From positions 1 to 46,245 of the forward strand of contig JBLMWU010000018.1 of the NCBI GenBank assembly GCA_050257395.1: DNA of 46,245 bases, written 5' to 3'. A program made the position numbers and the translations under genes. The notes beneath the pieces were generated by a model. It was not told the origin of the DNA, searched no databases, and saw only the letters and a program-made list of their open reading frames with translations. The stretch comes from JAIRTY01 sp050257395 (lineage in GTDB: Bacteria > Actinomycetota > Actinomycetes > Streptosporangiales > Streptosporangiaceae). This document shows positions 1-7,632 of this stretch, in pieces (the stretch's first letter is position 1; each line of letters starts with the position of its first letter).

Positions 1-240
1 GCCCGCCTCCCCCCAGTAGCTGGCTGCCGCCCGGGCGGCGACCACCCCCGCCAGCGCGGCCAGCACGGTGGCCAGGGCCGTCAGGCCGGTGCCACGGGCG
101 GCGGCTGCGAGCAGGTGCGCCAGCAGCCCCGCCTGCCCGAGCACCAGCCCGGTGGTGACCACGCCGAGGCCCGCGGTCAGCGCCAGGTAGCCGCGGGCCG
201 CCCGGGCGTGCCGCAGCAGCCGCGGGTCCAGCGGCCTCAT
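1..240 (-). CDS. cydD: CydD N-terminus, ABC transporter for bd oxidase assembly (partial)
   Basis: The reading frame starts at ATG 240 and runs off the left edge; 80 codons are visible. It opens MRPLDPRLLRHARAARGYLA and continues with two hydrophobic stretches (roughly residues 18-45 and 50-70) typical of the first helices of the CydD half of the CydDC exporter. CydDC is a heterodimeric ABC exporter of cysteine/glutathione needed to assemble cytochrome bd; in actinomycetes cydD or a fused cydCD follows cydAB. It starts only 7 bp after the cydB stop codon on the same strand, so it is almost certainly in the same operon. The ATPase domain lies outside the window, so the call rests on position plus the N-terminal membrane pattern. 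Confidence 0.8.
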   Translation of the reverse strand, partial: MRPLDPRLLRHARAARGYLALTAGLGVVTTGLVLGQAGLLAHLLAAAARGTGLTALATVLAALAGVVAARAAASYWGEAG

Positions 241-247
241 CCGCGTC

Positions 248-1351
248 TCACGCGCCGGTGGGGCGTGGCACCGTCGGACGGGTGGTCCCGCCGCCCGTCC
301 CGCCGGTCCCGGTGGCCGGGCCTTCCGGCCCGGACGGGCCGGCGGCGGGCGCGGGCGGCAGCGACGCGGCCGGGGCGGTGAGCCGCTTGCGGAACACCCA
401 GTAGGTCCAGCCCTGGTAGGCGAGCACCACGGGGGTGAAGATGACCGCCACCCAGGTCATGACCAGCAGGGTGTAGTGAGACGAGGACGAGCCGGCGATG
501 GTGAGGCTGTAGGCGGGGTTGGTGCTGGACGGCAGCACGTCCGGCCACAGGTCACCGAACAGGGTCGCCACGGTCAGCGCCAGGGTCAGCGCCAGCCCGC
601 CGAACGACCAGCCCTCCCGGCCGCGCCAGGCCGCGTACACCGCGCCCAGCAGGGCCACTGCGGCCACGGCCGCGGTGATGTCGGTCGCCAGCCGGCCGAA
701 CTCGTACTGGCTCACCGCCAGGAAGCCGGCGGCCAGCGGCACCGCGAACGCGGCGGCGGTGACCGCCGCGGTGCGGGCCCGCCTGCGCAGGTCCCCGGTG
801 GTCTTGAGGGTGAGGAAGATCGCCCCGTGCAGGGTGAACAGGGCCAGCGTGGCCAGCCCGCCCAGCAGCCCGTACCAGTTGAGCAGGGTGAGCAGGTTGC
901 CGGTGTAGATGTGGGCCGCGTTCAGCGGCACGCCGCGCACGATGTTGGCGAACGCCACCCCCCACAGCAGGGCCGGCAGCAGCGACCCGGCAAAGATCAC
1001 CCGGTCCCAGTTGGCGCGCCAGCGCGGGCTGTCCACCTTGCTGCGGAACTCGAACGACACGCCCCGGCCGATGAGCGCCACCAGGATCACCAGCAGCGCC
1101 AGGTAGAACCCGCTGAACAGGGATGAGTACCAGAGCGGGAACGCGGCGAAGGTGGCACCGCCGGCGGTCAGCAGCCACACCTCGTTGCCGTCCCAGACCG
1201 GGCCGATCGTGTTGATGAGCAGCCGGCGCTCGGTGTCGCCGCGGCCGAGGAACGGGAGCAGGATCCCCACCCCGAAGTCGAAGCCTTCCAGGACGAAGTA
1301 GCCCGTCCACAGGACCGCGATGAGGATGAACCAGAATTCGGCGAGGGTCAC
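248..1351 (-). CDS. cydB: Cytochrome bd oxidase subunit II (CydB)
   Basis: 367 residues, integral membrane. The start is GTG 1351, preceded by GGAGG with 6 bp spacing and 22 bp after the cydA stop; a longer frame upstream overlaps cydA and has no ribosome site. The N-terminus (LAEFWFILIAVLWTGYFVLE) and the motifs GFDFGVGILLPFLG, GPVWDGNEVWL and FEFRSK are hallmarks of CydB. About eight to nine hydrophobic segments follow, ending in a Pro/Ala/Gly-rich tail. CydB pairs with CydA to form the quinol oxidase that reduces O2 to water without pumping protons and with high O2 affinity. The sequence is clearly that of a full subunit II of normal length (E. coli CydB is 379 residues). Confidence 0.95.
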   Translation of the reverse strand: MTLAEFWFILIAVLWTGYFVLEGFDFGVGILLPFLGRGDTERRLLINTIGPVWDGNEVWLLTAGGATFAAFPLWYSSLFSGFYLALLVILVALIGRGVSFEFRSKVDSPRWRANWDRVIFAGSLLPALLWGVAFANIVRGVPLNAAHIYTGNLLTLLNWYGLLGGLATLALFTLHGAIFLTLKTTGDLRRRARTAAVTAAAFAVPLAAGFLAVSQYEFGRLATDITAAVAAVALLGAVYAAWRGREGWSFGGLALTLALTVATLFGDLWPDVLPSSTNPAYSLTIAGSSSSHYTLLVMTWVAVIFTPVVLAYQGWTYWVFRKRLTAPAASLPPAPAAGPSGPEGPATGTGGTGGGTTRPTVPRPTGA

Positions 1352-1373
1352 GACAATCCTCCAGTGACGGCGG

Positions 1374-2783
1374 TCAGTAGGTGAAGACCGGGACGGGTTC
1401 GGCGGTGCCGGTGCCGCCGGTGCCACCGGTGCCAGCGGGTTCCGCCGGCTCAGGGCCGTGCTTGATGTGGCGGATCATCAGGTACCCGGCGATCACTGCG
1501 AGGCTGGCGTAGAGCACGGTGAAGACGATCATGGACGTGAGCACGGTCCCGCCCGAGACGCCCGGGGACACGCTGGCCGGGGTCTGCAGCACCCCGTACA
1601 CCGTCCACGGCTGCCGCCCCATCTCGGTGAACAGCCAGCCCATGGTGTTCGCCAGGTACGGCAGGCACACCGCCCCGATCGCGGCCGCGTAGAACAGCCG
1701 GCGCCGCGGCAGCCTGCCCTTGCGGGTCAGCCACAGCCCCACCAGGCCCAGCAGGCCCGCCAGGGCACCGAACCCGATCATCAGCCGGAACGACCAGTAG
1801 GTGACGGGGATGTAGGGCTTGTAGTCACCCGGCCCGTACCTGGCCGTCTCGGCGCGCTGGATGTTGTTGATGCCCTGCACGGTGCCGTTCGGGTTGAGGG
1901 TGGCCATGAACGAGAGCATCCCGGGCACCCGGACGCTCCACACTTCCTTGTTCCCGTTCAGCGACCCGACTGTGAACAGGGAGAACGACGCCGGGGTGGA
2001 GGTGTTGTAGAGCGCCTCGGCGGCGGCCATCTTCATCGGCTGCTGGCTGTCCATCAGCCGCGCCTGGATGTCGCCGGTGACCGCGGTGGCGATGCCGGCC
2101 ACCAGCGTGACGGCCAGCCCGAGCCGCATCGCCCGCCGGAACAGGCCGGTCTCGTTGCGCTTGCGCAGATGCCAGGCGCTGACCGCGACCAGGAACAGGC
2201 CCGCGGTCACGAACCCGGCGAAGATCACGTGCGGCAGCGCCGCGAGCGCGGTGGAGTTGAACAGCACCTTCCAGATGCTGGTCAGCTCGGCGCGGTGGGT
2301 GACCGGGTTGATGCGGTAGCCGACCGGGTGCTGCATCCAGGAGTTCGCGGCCAGGATGAAGTAGGCGGACAGGTTGCTGCCGATCGCGGCCAGCCAGATC
2401 GTGGCCAGGTGCAGCCGCGGTGACAGCCTGCCCCAGCCGAAGATCCACACCCCCAGGAACGTGGACTCCAGGAAGAACGCGAGCAGCCCTTCCATGGCCA
2501 GCGGCGCCCCGAAGACGTCGCCGACGAACCGCGAATAGGCCGACCAGTTCATCCCGAACTGGAATTCCTGGACGATCCCGGTGACGACGCCCATCGCGAA
2601 ATTGATCAGGAAGAGCGCGCCGAAGAATTTGGTGAGCCGCTTGTATTCGGGCTTCTTCTTCACCACCCACGCCGTCTGCATGCCGGCGACCAGGATGGAC
2701 AGGCCGAGCGTGAGGGGGACGAAGATGAAGTGGTAGACGGTGGTGATCCCGAACTGCCAGCGCGCGAGATCGAGCGCATTCAC
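1374..2783 (-). CDS. cydA: Cytochrome bd oxidase subunit I (CydA), full length
   Basis: 469 residues. Start GTG 2783 with GGGAGG 7 bp upstream; the N-terminus MNALDLARWQFGITTVYHFI is canonical. Haem ligands can be placed: His18 (E. coli His19), His185 in ALPHVIF (E. coli His186, haem b558), Met335 in SFRLMIG (E. coli Met393), and Glu387 in the TEMGRQPW motif (E. coli Glu445). The proton-path glutamates Glu98 and Glu106 are present. The Q-loop is of the short type usual in Gram-positives. It is the first gene of cydA-cydB-cydD. The 221-bp gap upstream carries a direct repeat of TCACATGG at 2973-2980 and 2989-2996; I see no clear Rex site. It is the internal reference for the shortened CydA copy at 23437-24156. 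Confidence 0.96.
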   Translation of the reverse strand: MNALDLARWQFGITTVYHFIFVPLTLGLSILVAGMQTAWVVKKKPEYKRLTKFFGALFLINFAMGVVTGIVQEFQFGMNWSAYSRFVGDVFGAPLAMEGLLAFFLESTFLGVWIFGWGRLSPRLHLATIWLAAIGSNLSAYFILAANSWMQHPVGYRINPVTHRAELTSIWKVLFNSTALAALPHVIFAGFVTAGLFLVAVSAWHLRKRNETGLFRRAMRLGLAVTLVAGIATAVTGDIQARLMDSQQPMKMAAAEALYNTSTPASFSLFTVGSLNGNKEVWSVRVPGMLSFMATLNPNGTVQGINNIQRAETARYGPGDYKPYIPVTYWSFRLMIGFGALAGLLGLVGLWLTRKGRLPRRRLFYAAAIGAVCLPYLANTMGWLFTEMGRQPWTVYGVLQTPASVSPGVSGGTVLTSMIVFTVLYASLAVIAGYLMIRHIKHGPEPAEPAGTGGTGGTGTAEPVPVFTY

Positions 2784-3004
2784 GCCGGTGCCTCCCATCC
2801 TCGCAGCCGGCCGCTCCGTGCGGCAGGCCGGTCGGCTGTCCCGGCGTCCAGGGGCTGACACGCACGGTCGCCCGTTGCGCGCCGGCGCCACGATTACCGC
2901 ACCAGATCACGGGCAGGCGCCGGCAGAGCCCTTCGTGCCCGTGCTGACAGGCCATTGGTCCTATGCGGGAAATCACATGGGGGATGCGTCACATGGAAAA
3001 GGGC

Positions 3005-3544
3005 TCACAGCGGGCCGGGCGGGCCCTGCCGGCCGCCGCGGTCGTCCCCCTGGGAACGGGGCGGGGGCTGACGCGGCGCCGGCCGCCGGGACAGCCGGGG
3101 CAGCCCGGCGCCGACCGCGGCGACCGTCGCGGCCGCCAGCCCGATGACGGCGCCGGCCTGCCAGCCGAGCGCTGTCGGCGGCTGCCCGCCGTAGGCGGGC
3201 TTGACCAGGAAGGTCACCAGCACCAGCAGGAAGTTCAGCCAGGCGGCGCCCGCCAGCAGCTGCCGGTCGCCCGGTGGCGGCGCGAACGGGATCCGGCCCA
3301 GGCCGGCCTTCACCAGCAGCAGCACGAAGATGATGATGACCACGACCAGGACGATCAGCAGGGTGCTGTCCTGCAGCCCGGAGACCTGCCCGACCCTCGT
3401 GCCGTTGTAGCCGATCCAGAACCACGGCAGGAACAGGGAGATCAGCAGGATCACGGTCCCGCCGCCGACGATCCGCTCCCGCGGCGTCCACCGCCTGGCG
3501 TCGAAGCTGAACCCGGACCCGGGGGCGTCGTTCCCGTCGGTCAT
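3005..3544 (-). CDS. Small four-helix membrane protein, function unknown
   Basis: 179 residues from ATG 3544, preceded by GAGGAACG. A short polar N-terminus (MTDGNDAPGSGFSFDARRWT) is followed by four hydrophobic segments, about residues 27-45, 62-80, 98-115 and 128-148, and a basic, proline-rich cytoplasmic tail. This layout is common in actinobacterial membrane proteins without an assigned domain; I do not recognise a specific family. It lies upstream of cydA on the same strand (221-bp gap) and diverges from the amidohydrolase gene across a spacer with a long inverted repeat. Membership of the cyd transcript is possible but not shown. Confidence 0.8.
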   Translation of the reverse strand: MTDGNDAPGSGFSFDARRWTPRERIVGGGTVILLISLFLPWFWIGYNGTRVGQVSGLQDSTLLIVLVVVIIIFVLLLVKAGLGRIPFAPPPGDRQLLAGAAWLNFLLVLVTFLVKPAYGGQPPTALGWQAGAVIGLAAATVAAVGAGLPRLSRRPAPRQPPPRSQGDDRGGRQGPPGPL

Positions 3545-3565
3545 CGTTCCTCGCCGTTCCTCGCG

Positions 3566-3619
3566 CGGGCTGATCCCGGTACGCCCGGGACTGTACCCGC
3601 CCGGACCGGGATCAGCCCG
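3566..3619. repeat. Perfect 15-bp inverted repeat in a divergent promoter region
   Basis: CGGGCTGATCCCGGT at 3566-3580 is exactly mirrored by ACCGGGATCAGCCCG at 3605-3619, with a 24-bp spacer. It sits between two diverging starts (ATG 3544 minus, GTG 3701 plus), so it is not a usual terminator position. It could be a two-site operator or a 5' leader hairpin for either transcript. Confidence 0.7.
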
Positions 3620-3700
3620 GCTTTTCGCCGGGCACCCGATGGGGAGAGGATGGTCCGCGAGCCCGTCAGCGCTCACCTGCGGCCCTGAGCGAGGAACCCC

Positions 3701-4588
3701 GTGCCCGAGACCGGCATCGTCGACCCGCACCACCACCTGTGGGACCTGTCCCACCGCTACCCCTGGCTGCAGGGCGAGGGGAAGCTGGAGTTCCAGGGGG
3801 ACGCCACCCCGATCCACAAGAACTACCTGCTCGATGACCTGCTGGCGGACGCCGCGGGACTGGGGCTGGCCAAGTCGGTGCACGTGGAGGCGTCCGCGGG
3901 TGACCCGCGGCTGGAGACCGCCTGGCTGCAGCGGATCGCCGACTCCCGCGGGTTCCCGCACGGGATCGTGGTCCACGTGCCGCTCGACGCGCCGGCCGCC
4001 GGGCAGGCGCTGGCCTGGCACGCCGGGCACCGGAACGTGCGCGGCGTGCGGCACATCCTCAACTGGCACCCGGACCGCCAGTACCGATTTACCGAACGAG
4101 ACGACTACCTGGCTGATCCCGCGTGGCGGGCCGGTTATGCGCTGCTTGAGCAGCACGGGCTGTCGTTCGACCTGCAGATCTACCCGGGGCAGATGGCCGC
4201 GGCCGCCCGGCTGGCGCACGACTTCCCGGCCACGCCGGTCATCCTCAACCACACCGGCATGCCGATCGGCCGGGACGCGGCCTCGTTCGCCGAGTGGCAG
4301 GCCGGGATGCGCCTGCTCGCCGCCGCGCCGAACGTGTCCGTCAAGATCTCGGGGCTGGGCATGCTCGACCATCAGTGGACCGTTGACTCGATCCGGCCGT
4401 TCGTTCTCGAGACGATCGCGATCTTCAGCGCCGGGCGCTGCATGTTCGCCAGCAACTTCCCGGTGGACGGGCTGTACTCGTCCTACCGGCAGCTCTGGGA
4501 CGCGTTCGGCCAGATCACCGCCGGCCTGACCGCCAGCGAGCGCGAGCAGCTCTTCAGCGCCACCGCGACCCGCGTCTACCGCCTCTGA
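3701..4588 (+). CDS. Amidohydrolase 2 family metal-dependent hydrolase (lactonase-like)
   Basis: 295 residues, start GTG 3701 with GAGGA 6 bp upstream. The N-terminal DPHHHLWD carries the HxH metal motif (His10 and His12). NHTGMP about residue 185 and FASNFPVDG about residue 250 supply the later His and Asp of the TIM-barrel active site. The whole pattern matches the PF04909 branch containing 2-pyrone-4,6-dicarboxylate lactonase, 4-sulfomuconolactonase and L-fucono-1,5-lactonase, which open lactone rings; the substrate here cannot be told. There is no adjacent sugar or aromatic catabolic operon. It converges with clpX 48 bp downstream. Confidence 0.88.
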   Translation: MPETGIVDPHHHLWDLSHRYPWLQGEGKLEFQGDATPIHKNYLLDDLLADAAGLGLAKSVHVEASAGDPRLETAWLQRIADSRGFPHGIVVHVPLDAPAAGQALAWHAGHRNVRGVRHILNWHPDRQYRFTERDDYLADPAWRAGYALLEQHGLSFDLQIYPGQMAAAARLAHDFPATPVILNHTGMPIGRDAASFAEWQAGMRLLAAAPNVSVKISGLGMLDHQWTVDSIRPFVLETIAIFSAGRCMFASNFPVDGLYSSYRQLWDAFGQITAGLTASEREQLFSATATRVYRL

Positions 4589-4636
4589 CCGGGCTCAGCG
4601 GGGCACAGCACCCTCAGCGGCGGCCCGGGGACCGGG

Positions 4637-5917
4637 TCAGGCGGACTTCTCGCGGGGGGTGCGGCGCGGGGACACGCCGCGCGGCACCAGGGTCGGGTTG
4701 ACGTGCTCGAGGACGACCGGGCCGGTGATGACGACCCGCTCCACGTCCTTGCGGCTCGGCACCTCGTACATCACCGAGAGCAGGACCTCTTCGAGGATGG
4801 CCCGCAGCCCGCGCGCGCCGGTGCCGCGCAGGATCGCCTGGTCGGCGACGGCCTCCAGGGCGTCGGAGGTGAACTCCAGGTCCACGCCGTCCAGCTCGAA
4901 CAGCCGCCGGTACTGCTTGATCAGCGCGTTGCGCGGCTCGGTGAGGATCTGGATGAGGGCGTCCCGGTCCAGGTTGTGCACGCTGGTGATGACCGGCAGG
5001 CGGCCCACGAACTCGGGGATCATGCCGAACTTGAGCAGGTCCTCGGGCATCACGTCGGCGAACGCGTCCGCCGCGCTCCGCTCGCTCTTGACCCGCAGCA
5101 CCGCGCCGAAGCCCATGCCGCTCTTGCCCACCCGCGACTCGATGATCTTCTCCAGCCCGGAGAACGAGCCGCCGCAGATGAACAGCACGTTGGTGGTGTC
5201 GATCTGGATGAACTCCTGGTGCGGGTGCTTGCGGCCGCCCTGCGGGGGCACCGACGCGGTCGTGCCCTCCAGGATCTTCAGCAGGGCCTGCTGCACGCCC
5301 TCACCGGACACGTCGCGGGTGATCGACGGGTTCTCGCTCTTGCGGGCGATCTTGTCGATCTCGTCGATGTAGATGATGCCGGTCTCGGCCTTCTTGACGT
5401 CGTACTCCGCCGCCTGGATCAGCTTGAGCAGGATGTTCTCGACGTCCTCGCCCACGTAGCCGGCCTCGGTGAGGGCGGTGGCGTCGGCGATGGCGAACGG
5501 CACGTTCAGCAGCCGGGCCAGGGTCTGGGCGAGCAGGGTCTTGCCGGAGCCGGTCGGGCCGAGCATCAGGATGTTCGACTTGGCCAGCTCGACCCCGTCG
5601 TCACCGGCCCTGCTCTCGCCGCCGGACTGGACCCGCTTGTAGTGGTTGTAGACCGCGACCGACAGGGCCTTCTTGGCCTTCTCCTGGCCGATCACGTACG
5701 CGTCGAGGAACTCGTAGATCTCGCGCGGCTTCGGCAGGCTGTCCCACTTGAGCTCGGACGGCTCGGCGAGCTCCTCTTCGATGATCTCGTTGCAGAGATC
5801 AATGCACTCGTCGCAGATGTACACGCCTGGCCCGGCGATCAGCTTCTTGACCTGCTTCTGGCTCTTCCCGCAGAACGAGCATTTCAGCAAGTCACCGCCA
5901 TCGCCGATGCGTGCCAC
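4637..5917 (-). CDS. clpX: ClpX, ATP-dependent unfoldase of the ClpXP protease
   Basis: 426 residues from GTG 5917, with AAAGGAG 7 bp upstream. An N-terminal zinc-binding domain has Cys13, Cys16, Cys35 and Cys38. The AAA+ module follows with Walker A GPTGSGKT, Walker B IIYIDEIDKI, the pore loop GYVGED and the sensor region. The C-terminal small domain (RGTGARGLRAILE) is complete. ClpX hexamers recognise and unfold substrates and feed them to ClpP. It is transcribed in the same direction as clpP1-clpP2 but separated by 186 bp and a terminator-like hairpin, so it probably has its own promoter. Confidence 0.98.
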   Translation of the reverse strand: MARIGDGGDLLKCSFCGKSQKQVKKLIAGPGVYICDECIDLCNEIIEEELAEPSELKWDSLPKPREIYEFLDAYVIGQEKAKKALSVAVYNHYKRVQSGGESRAGDDGVELAKSNILMLGPTGSGKTLLAQTLARLLNVPFAIADATALTEAGYVGEDVENILLKLIQAAEYDVKKAETGIIYIDEIDKIARKSENPSITRDVSGEGVQQALLKILEGTTASVPPQGGRKHPHQEFIQIDTTNVLFICGGSFSGLEKIIESRVGKSGMGFGAVLRVKSERSAADAFADVMPEDLLKFGMIPEFVGRLPVITSVHNLDRDALIQILTEPRNALIKQYRRLFELDGVDLEFTSDALEAVADQAILRGTGARGLRAILEEVLLSVMYEVPSRKDVERVVITGPVVLEHVNPTLVPRGVSPRRTPREKSA

Positions 5918-6049
5918 CCAGCCACTCCTTTACCTGGGGCCACCACGGCGGCTCAATGGCCGCCGCCTGCGGCAGGCAATCCCGCCCGCCAGCCCGGTTG
6001 GTGTCTTATCTCCGACGTTACCGCCTCAGCGCCCCTGAGCGCGACGTCA

Positions 6050-6069
6050 CCCGCCGCCCTGACGGCGGG
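6050..6069 (-). terminator. Hairpin downstream of clpP2
   Basis: CCCGCCG at 6050-6056 and CGGCGGG at 6063-6069 form a perfect 7-bp GC stem with a 6-nt loop, 34 bp beyond the clpP2 stop. No T-run follows; short GC stems without U-tracts are common as actinobacterial terminators. Confidence 0.5.
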
Positions 6070-6103
6070 AGATTCCGCATCCCTGGGGACCCGGCCCGGA
6101 GGC

Positions 6104-6772
6104 CTAGGAAGAGGCTACCTCGGCCTTGCGCTTCAGGCTCGTGAGAACCTCGTCGACCAGCCCGTACTCCTTGGCCTCCTCGGCCGTGAAGAACTTGTCG
6201 CGCTCGATGTCCCGGCGGATCTGCTCCTCGTCCCGGCCGGTGTGCCGGGCGACGATGTTCTCCATCGCGCTGCGCATCCGCAGGATCTCCCGCGCCTGGA
6301 TCTCCAGGTCGCTGGACTGCCCGTAACCGCCCTCGGTGGCCGGCTGGTGCAGCAGGATGCGCGCGTTGGGCAGCGCCATCCGCTTGCCGGGGGTGCCGGC
6401 CGCCAGCAGCACCGCGGCGGCGGAGGCCGCCTGGCCGATGCAGACGGTCTGGATCTCCGGCTGGATGTACTGCATGGTGTCGTAGATCGCCATCATCGAG
6501 GTCACTGACCCGCCTGGCGAGTTGATGTAGATGAGGATGTCCCGGTCCGGGTCGATGGACTCCAGCGTGATGAGCTGGGCCATGACGTCGTTGGCCGAGG
6601 CGTCGTCGATCTGCACGCCGAGGAAGATGATCCGCTCCTCGAAGAGCTTGTTGTACGGGTTCATCTCCTTGATCCCGTACGACGTGCGCTCCACGAAGGA
6701 CGGCAGCACGTAGCGTGCCTGCGGATCCGCGCGGCGGGCCTGGGCGGCCAGTGCCTGGTAGTCGATGCTCAC
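6104..6772 (-). CDS. clpP2: ClpP2, ATP-dependent Clp protease proteolytic subunit
   Basis: 222 residues from GTG 6772, with GGAGG 8 bp upstream. The catalytic triad is visible: Ser117 in CIGQAASAAAV, His142 in ILLHQPA and Asp192 in IRRDIERDKF. The N-terminus (NPYNKLFEERIIFLG) is of the actinobacterial ClpP2 type. It follows clpP1 after 27 bp and is surely co-transcribed. In mycobacteria and streptomycetes ClpP1 and ClpP2 form a mixed tetradecamer that works with ClpX or ClpC1. The '2' label reflects gene order. Confidence 0.96.
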   Translation of the reverse strand: MSIDYQALAAQARRADPQARYVLPSFVERTSYGIKEMNPYNKLFEERIIFLGVQIDDASANDVMAQLITLESIDPDRDILIYINSPGGSVTSMMAIYDTMQYIQPEIQTVCIGQAASAAAVLLAAGTPGKRMALPNARILLHQPATEGGYGQSSDLEIQAREILRMRSAMENIVARHTGRDEEQIRRDIERDKFFTAEEAKEYGLVDEVLTSLKRKAEVASS

Positions 6773-6799
6773 TGTCTGTTCCTCCGCTCCGGATCCTGG

Positions 6800-7483
6800 T
6801 TACGAGACCGGCCCGGCCGACGGCACCTCGGTCGCGTTGCGGACGACCTGGTCGACGAACCCGTAGTCCTTGGCTTCTTCCGCGGTGAACCAGCGGTCCC
6901 GGTCGGAATCACGCTCGATCTGCTCCGCGGACTGCCCGGTGTGGAAAGCGATCCGGTCGGCCAGCGTCCGCTTGATGTAGAGGATCTGCTCGGCCTGGAT
7001 CCGGATGTCCGACGCGGTGCCGCCGATGCCGCCCGAAGGCTGGTGCATGAGGATCTGCGCGTGCGGCAGCGCGTACCGCTTGCCCGCCGCGCCGGCGCAG
7101 AGCAGGAACTGGCCCATGGAGGCCGCCATGCCCATCGCGTAGGTGGCGACGTCGTTCGGCACGTACTGCATCACGTCGTAGATCGCCAGCCCGGCGCTTA
7201 CCGAGCCGCCCGGCGAGTTGATGTACAGGCTGATGTCCCGCTTCTCGTCCTCGGCGGCCAGCAGCACCAGCTCGGCGCAGATCCGGTTCGCGATGTCGTC
7301 ATCGACCTGCTGGCCGAGGAAGATGATCCGGTGCCGGAGCAGCCGCTGGAAAAGCTGGTCGCCCACGGGCATGGGGGTCGGCTCGCCCGCGTCCCGCACG
7401 GTCCGCGCTACTTCCGCCAGCATGGGGGGCGCGGTCACGAGCCTCTGGTCGTTCGCTGCTGGCTGCTGCGGCGCGTCGCTCAC
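6800..7483 (-). CDS. clpP1: ClpP1, ATP-dependent Clp protease proteolytic subunit
   Basis: 227 residues, start GTG 7483 with GGGGAG upstream. The triad is Ser122 (GMAASMGQ), His147 (ILMHQPS) and Asp196 (IERDSDRDRW). An N-terminal extension of about 40 residues before GDQLFQRLL is consistent with a propeptide of the kind processed in actinobacterial ClpP1. It is first in the clpP1-clpP2 operon. The 149-bp spacer to tig carries a ClgR-type site and a plausible -10, so expression is probably raised by ClgR when misfolded protein accumulates. Confidence 0.96.
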   Translation of the reverse strand: MSDAPQQPAANDQRLVTAPPMLAEVARTVRDAGEPTPMPVGDQLFQRLLRHRIIFLGQQVDDDIANRICAELVLLAAEDEKRDISLYINSPGGSVSAGLAIYDVMQYVPNDVATYAMGMAASMGQFLLCAGAAGKRYALPHAQILMHQPSGGIGGTASDIRIQAEQILYIKRTLADRIAFHTGQSAEQIERDSDRDRWFTAEEAKDYGFVDQVVRNATEVPSAGPVS

Positions 7484-7551
7484 TGTGCTCTCCCCGTCCG
7501 CGTGCCTGGCTGGATCACGTGATCCGCTCGCTTCCTTTGTCGTTGTCAGTG

Positions 7552-7610
7552 ACCATAACCCCGGCCCCGGAACGGATCGTCCGCCGAGGGGGGTCTGTTC
7601 GCTGTGGGCG
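7552..7610 (-). promoter_or_regulatory. clpP1 promoter with a ClgR-type activator site
   Basis: On the plus strand, GTTCGC at 7597-7602 followed by five bases and GCG at 7608-7610 matches the GTTCGC-N5-GCG motif I recall for Streptomyces ClgR, the activator of clpP operons. On the minus strand TATGGT (7557-7552) fits the -10 pattern TANNNT. The site would centre near -58 from the implied start, a normal position for an upstream activator. Match by eye only. Confidence 0.55.
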
Positions 7611-7632
7611 CAGGCTAGGCCGGCCAGCCTGG

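Noticed and set aside
1458..2423. Plus-strand frame of 321 codons opposite cydA
   Set aside because: His/Arg/Gln-rich shadow of the cydA gene without motif or ribosome site.
2784..3004. Rex or CRP-type operator before cydA
   Set aside because: TCACATGG occurs as a direct repeat, not as the inverted TGTGA-N6-TCACA or TTGTGAA-type palindrome.
4589..4636. Terminator between amidohydrolase and clpX
   Set aside because: CCGGGC/GCCCGG arms are only 6 bp with a 28-nt loop; too weak to annotate.
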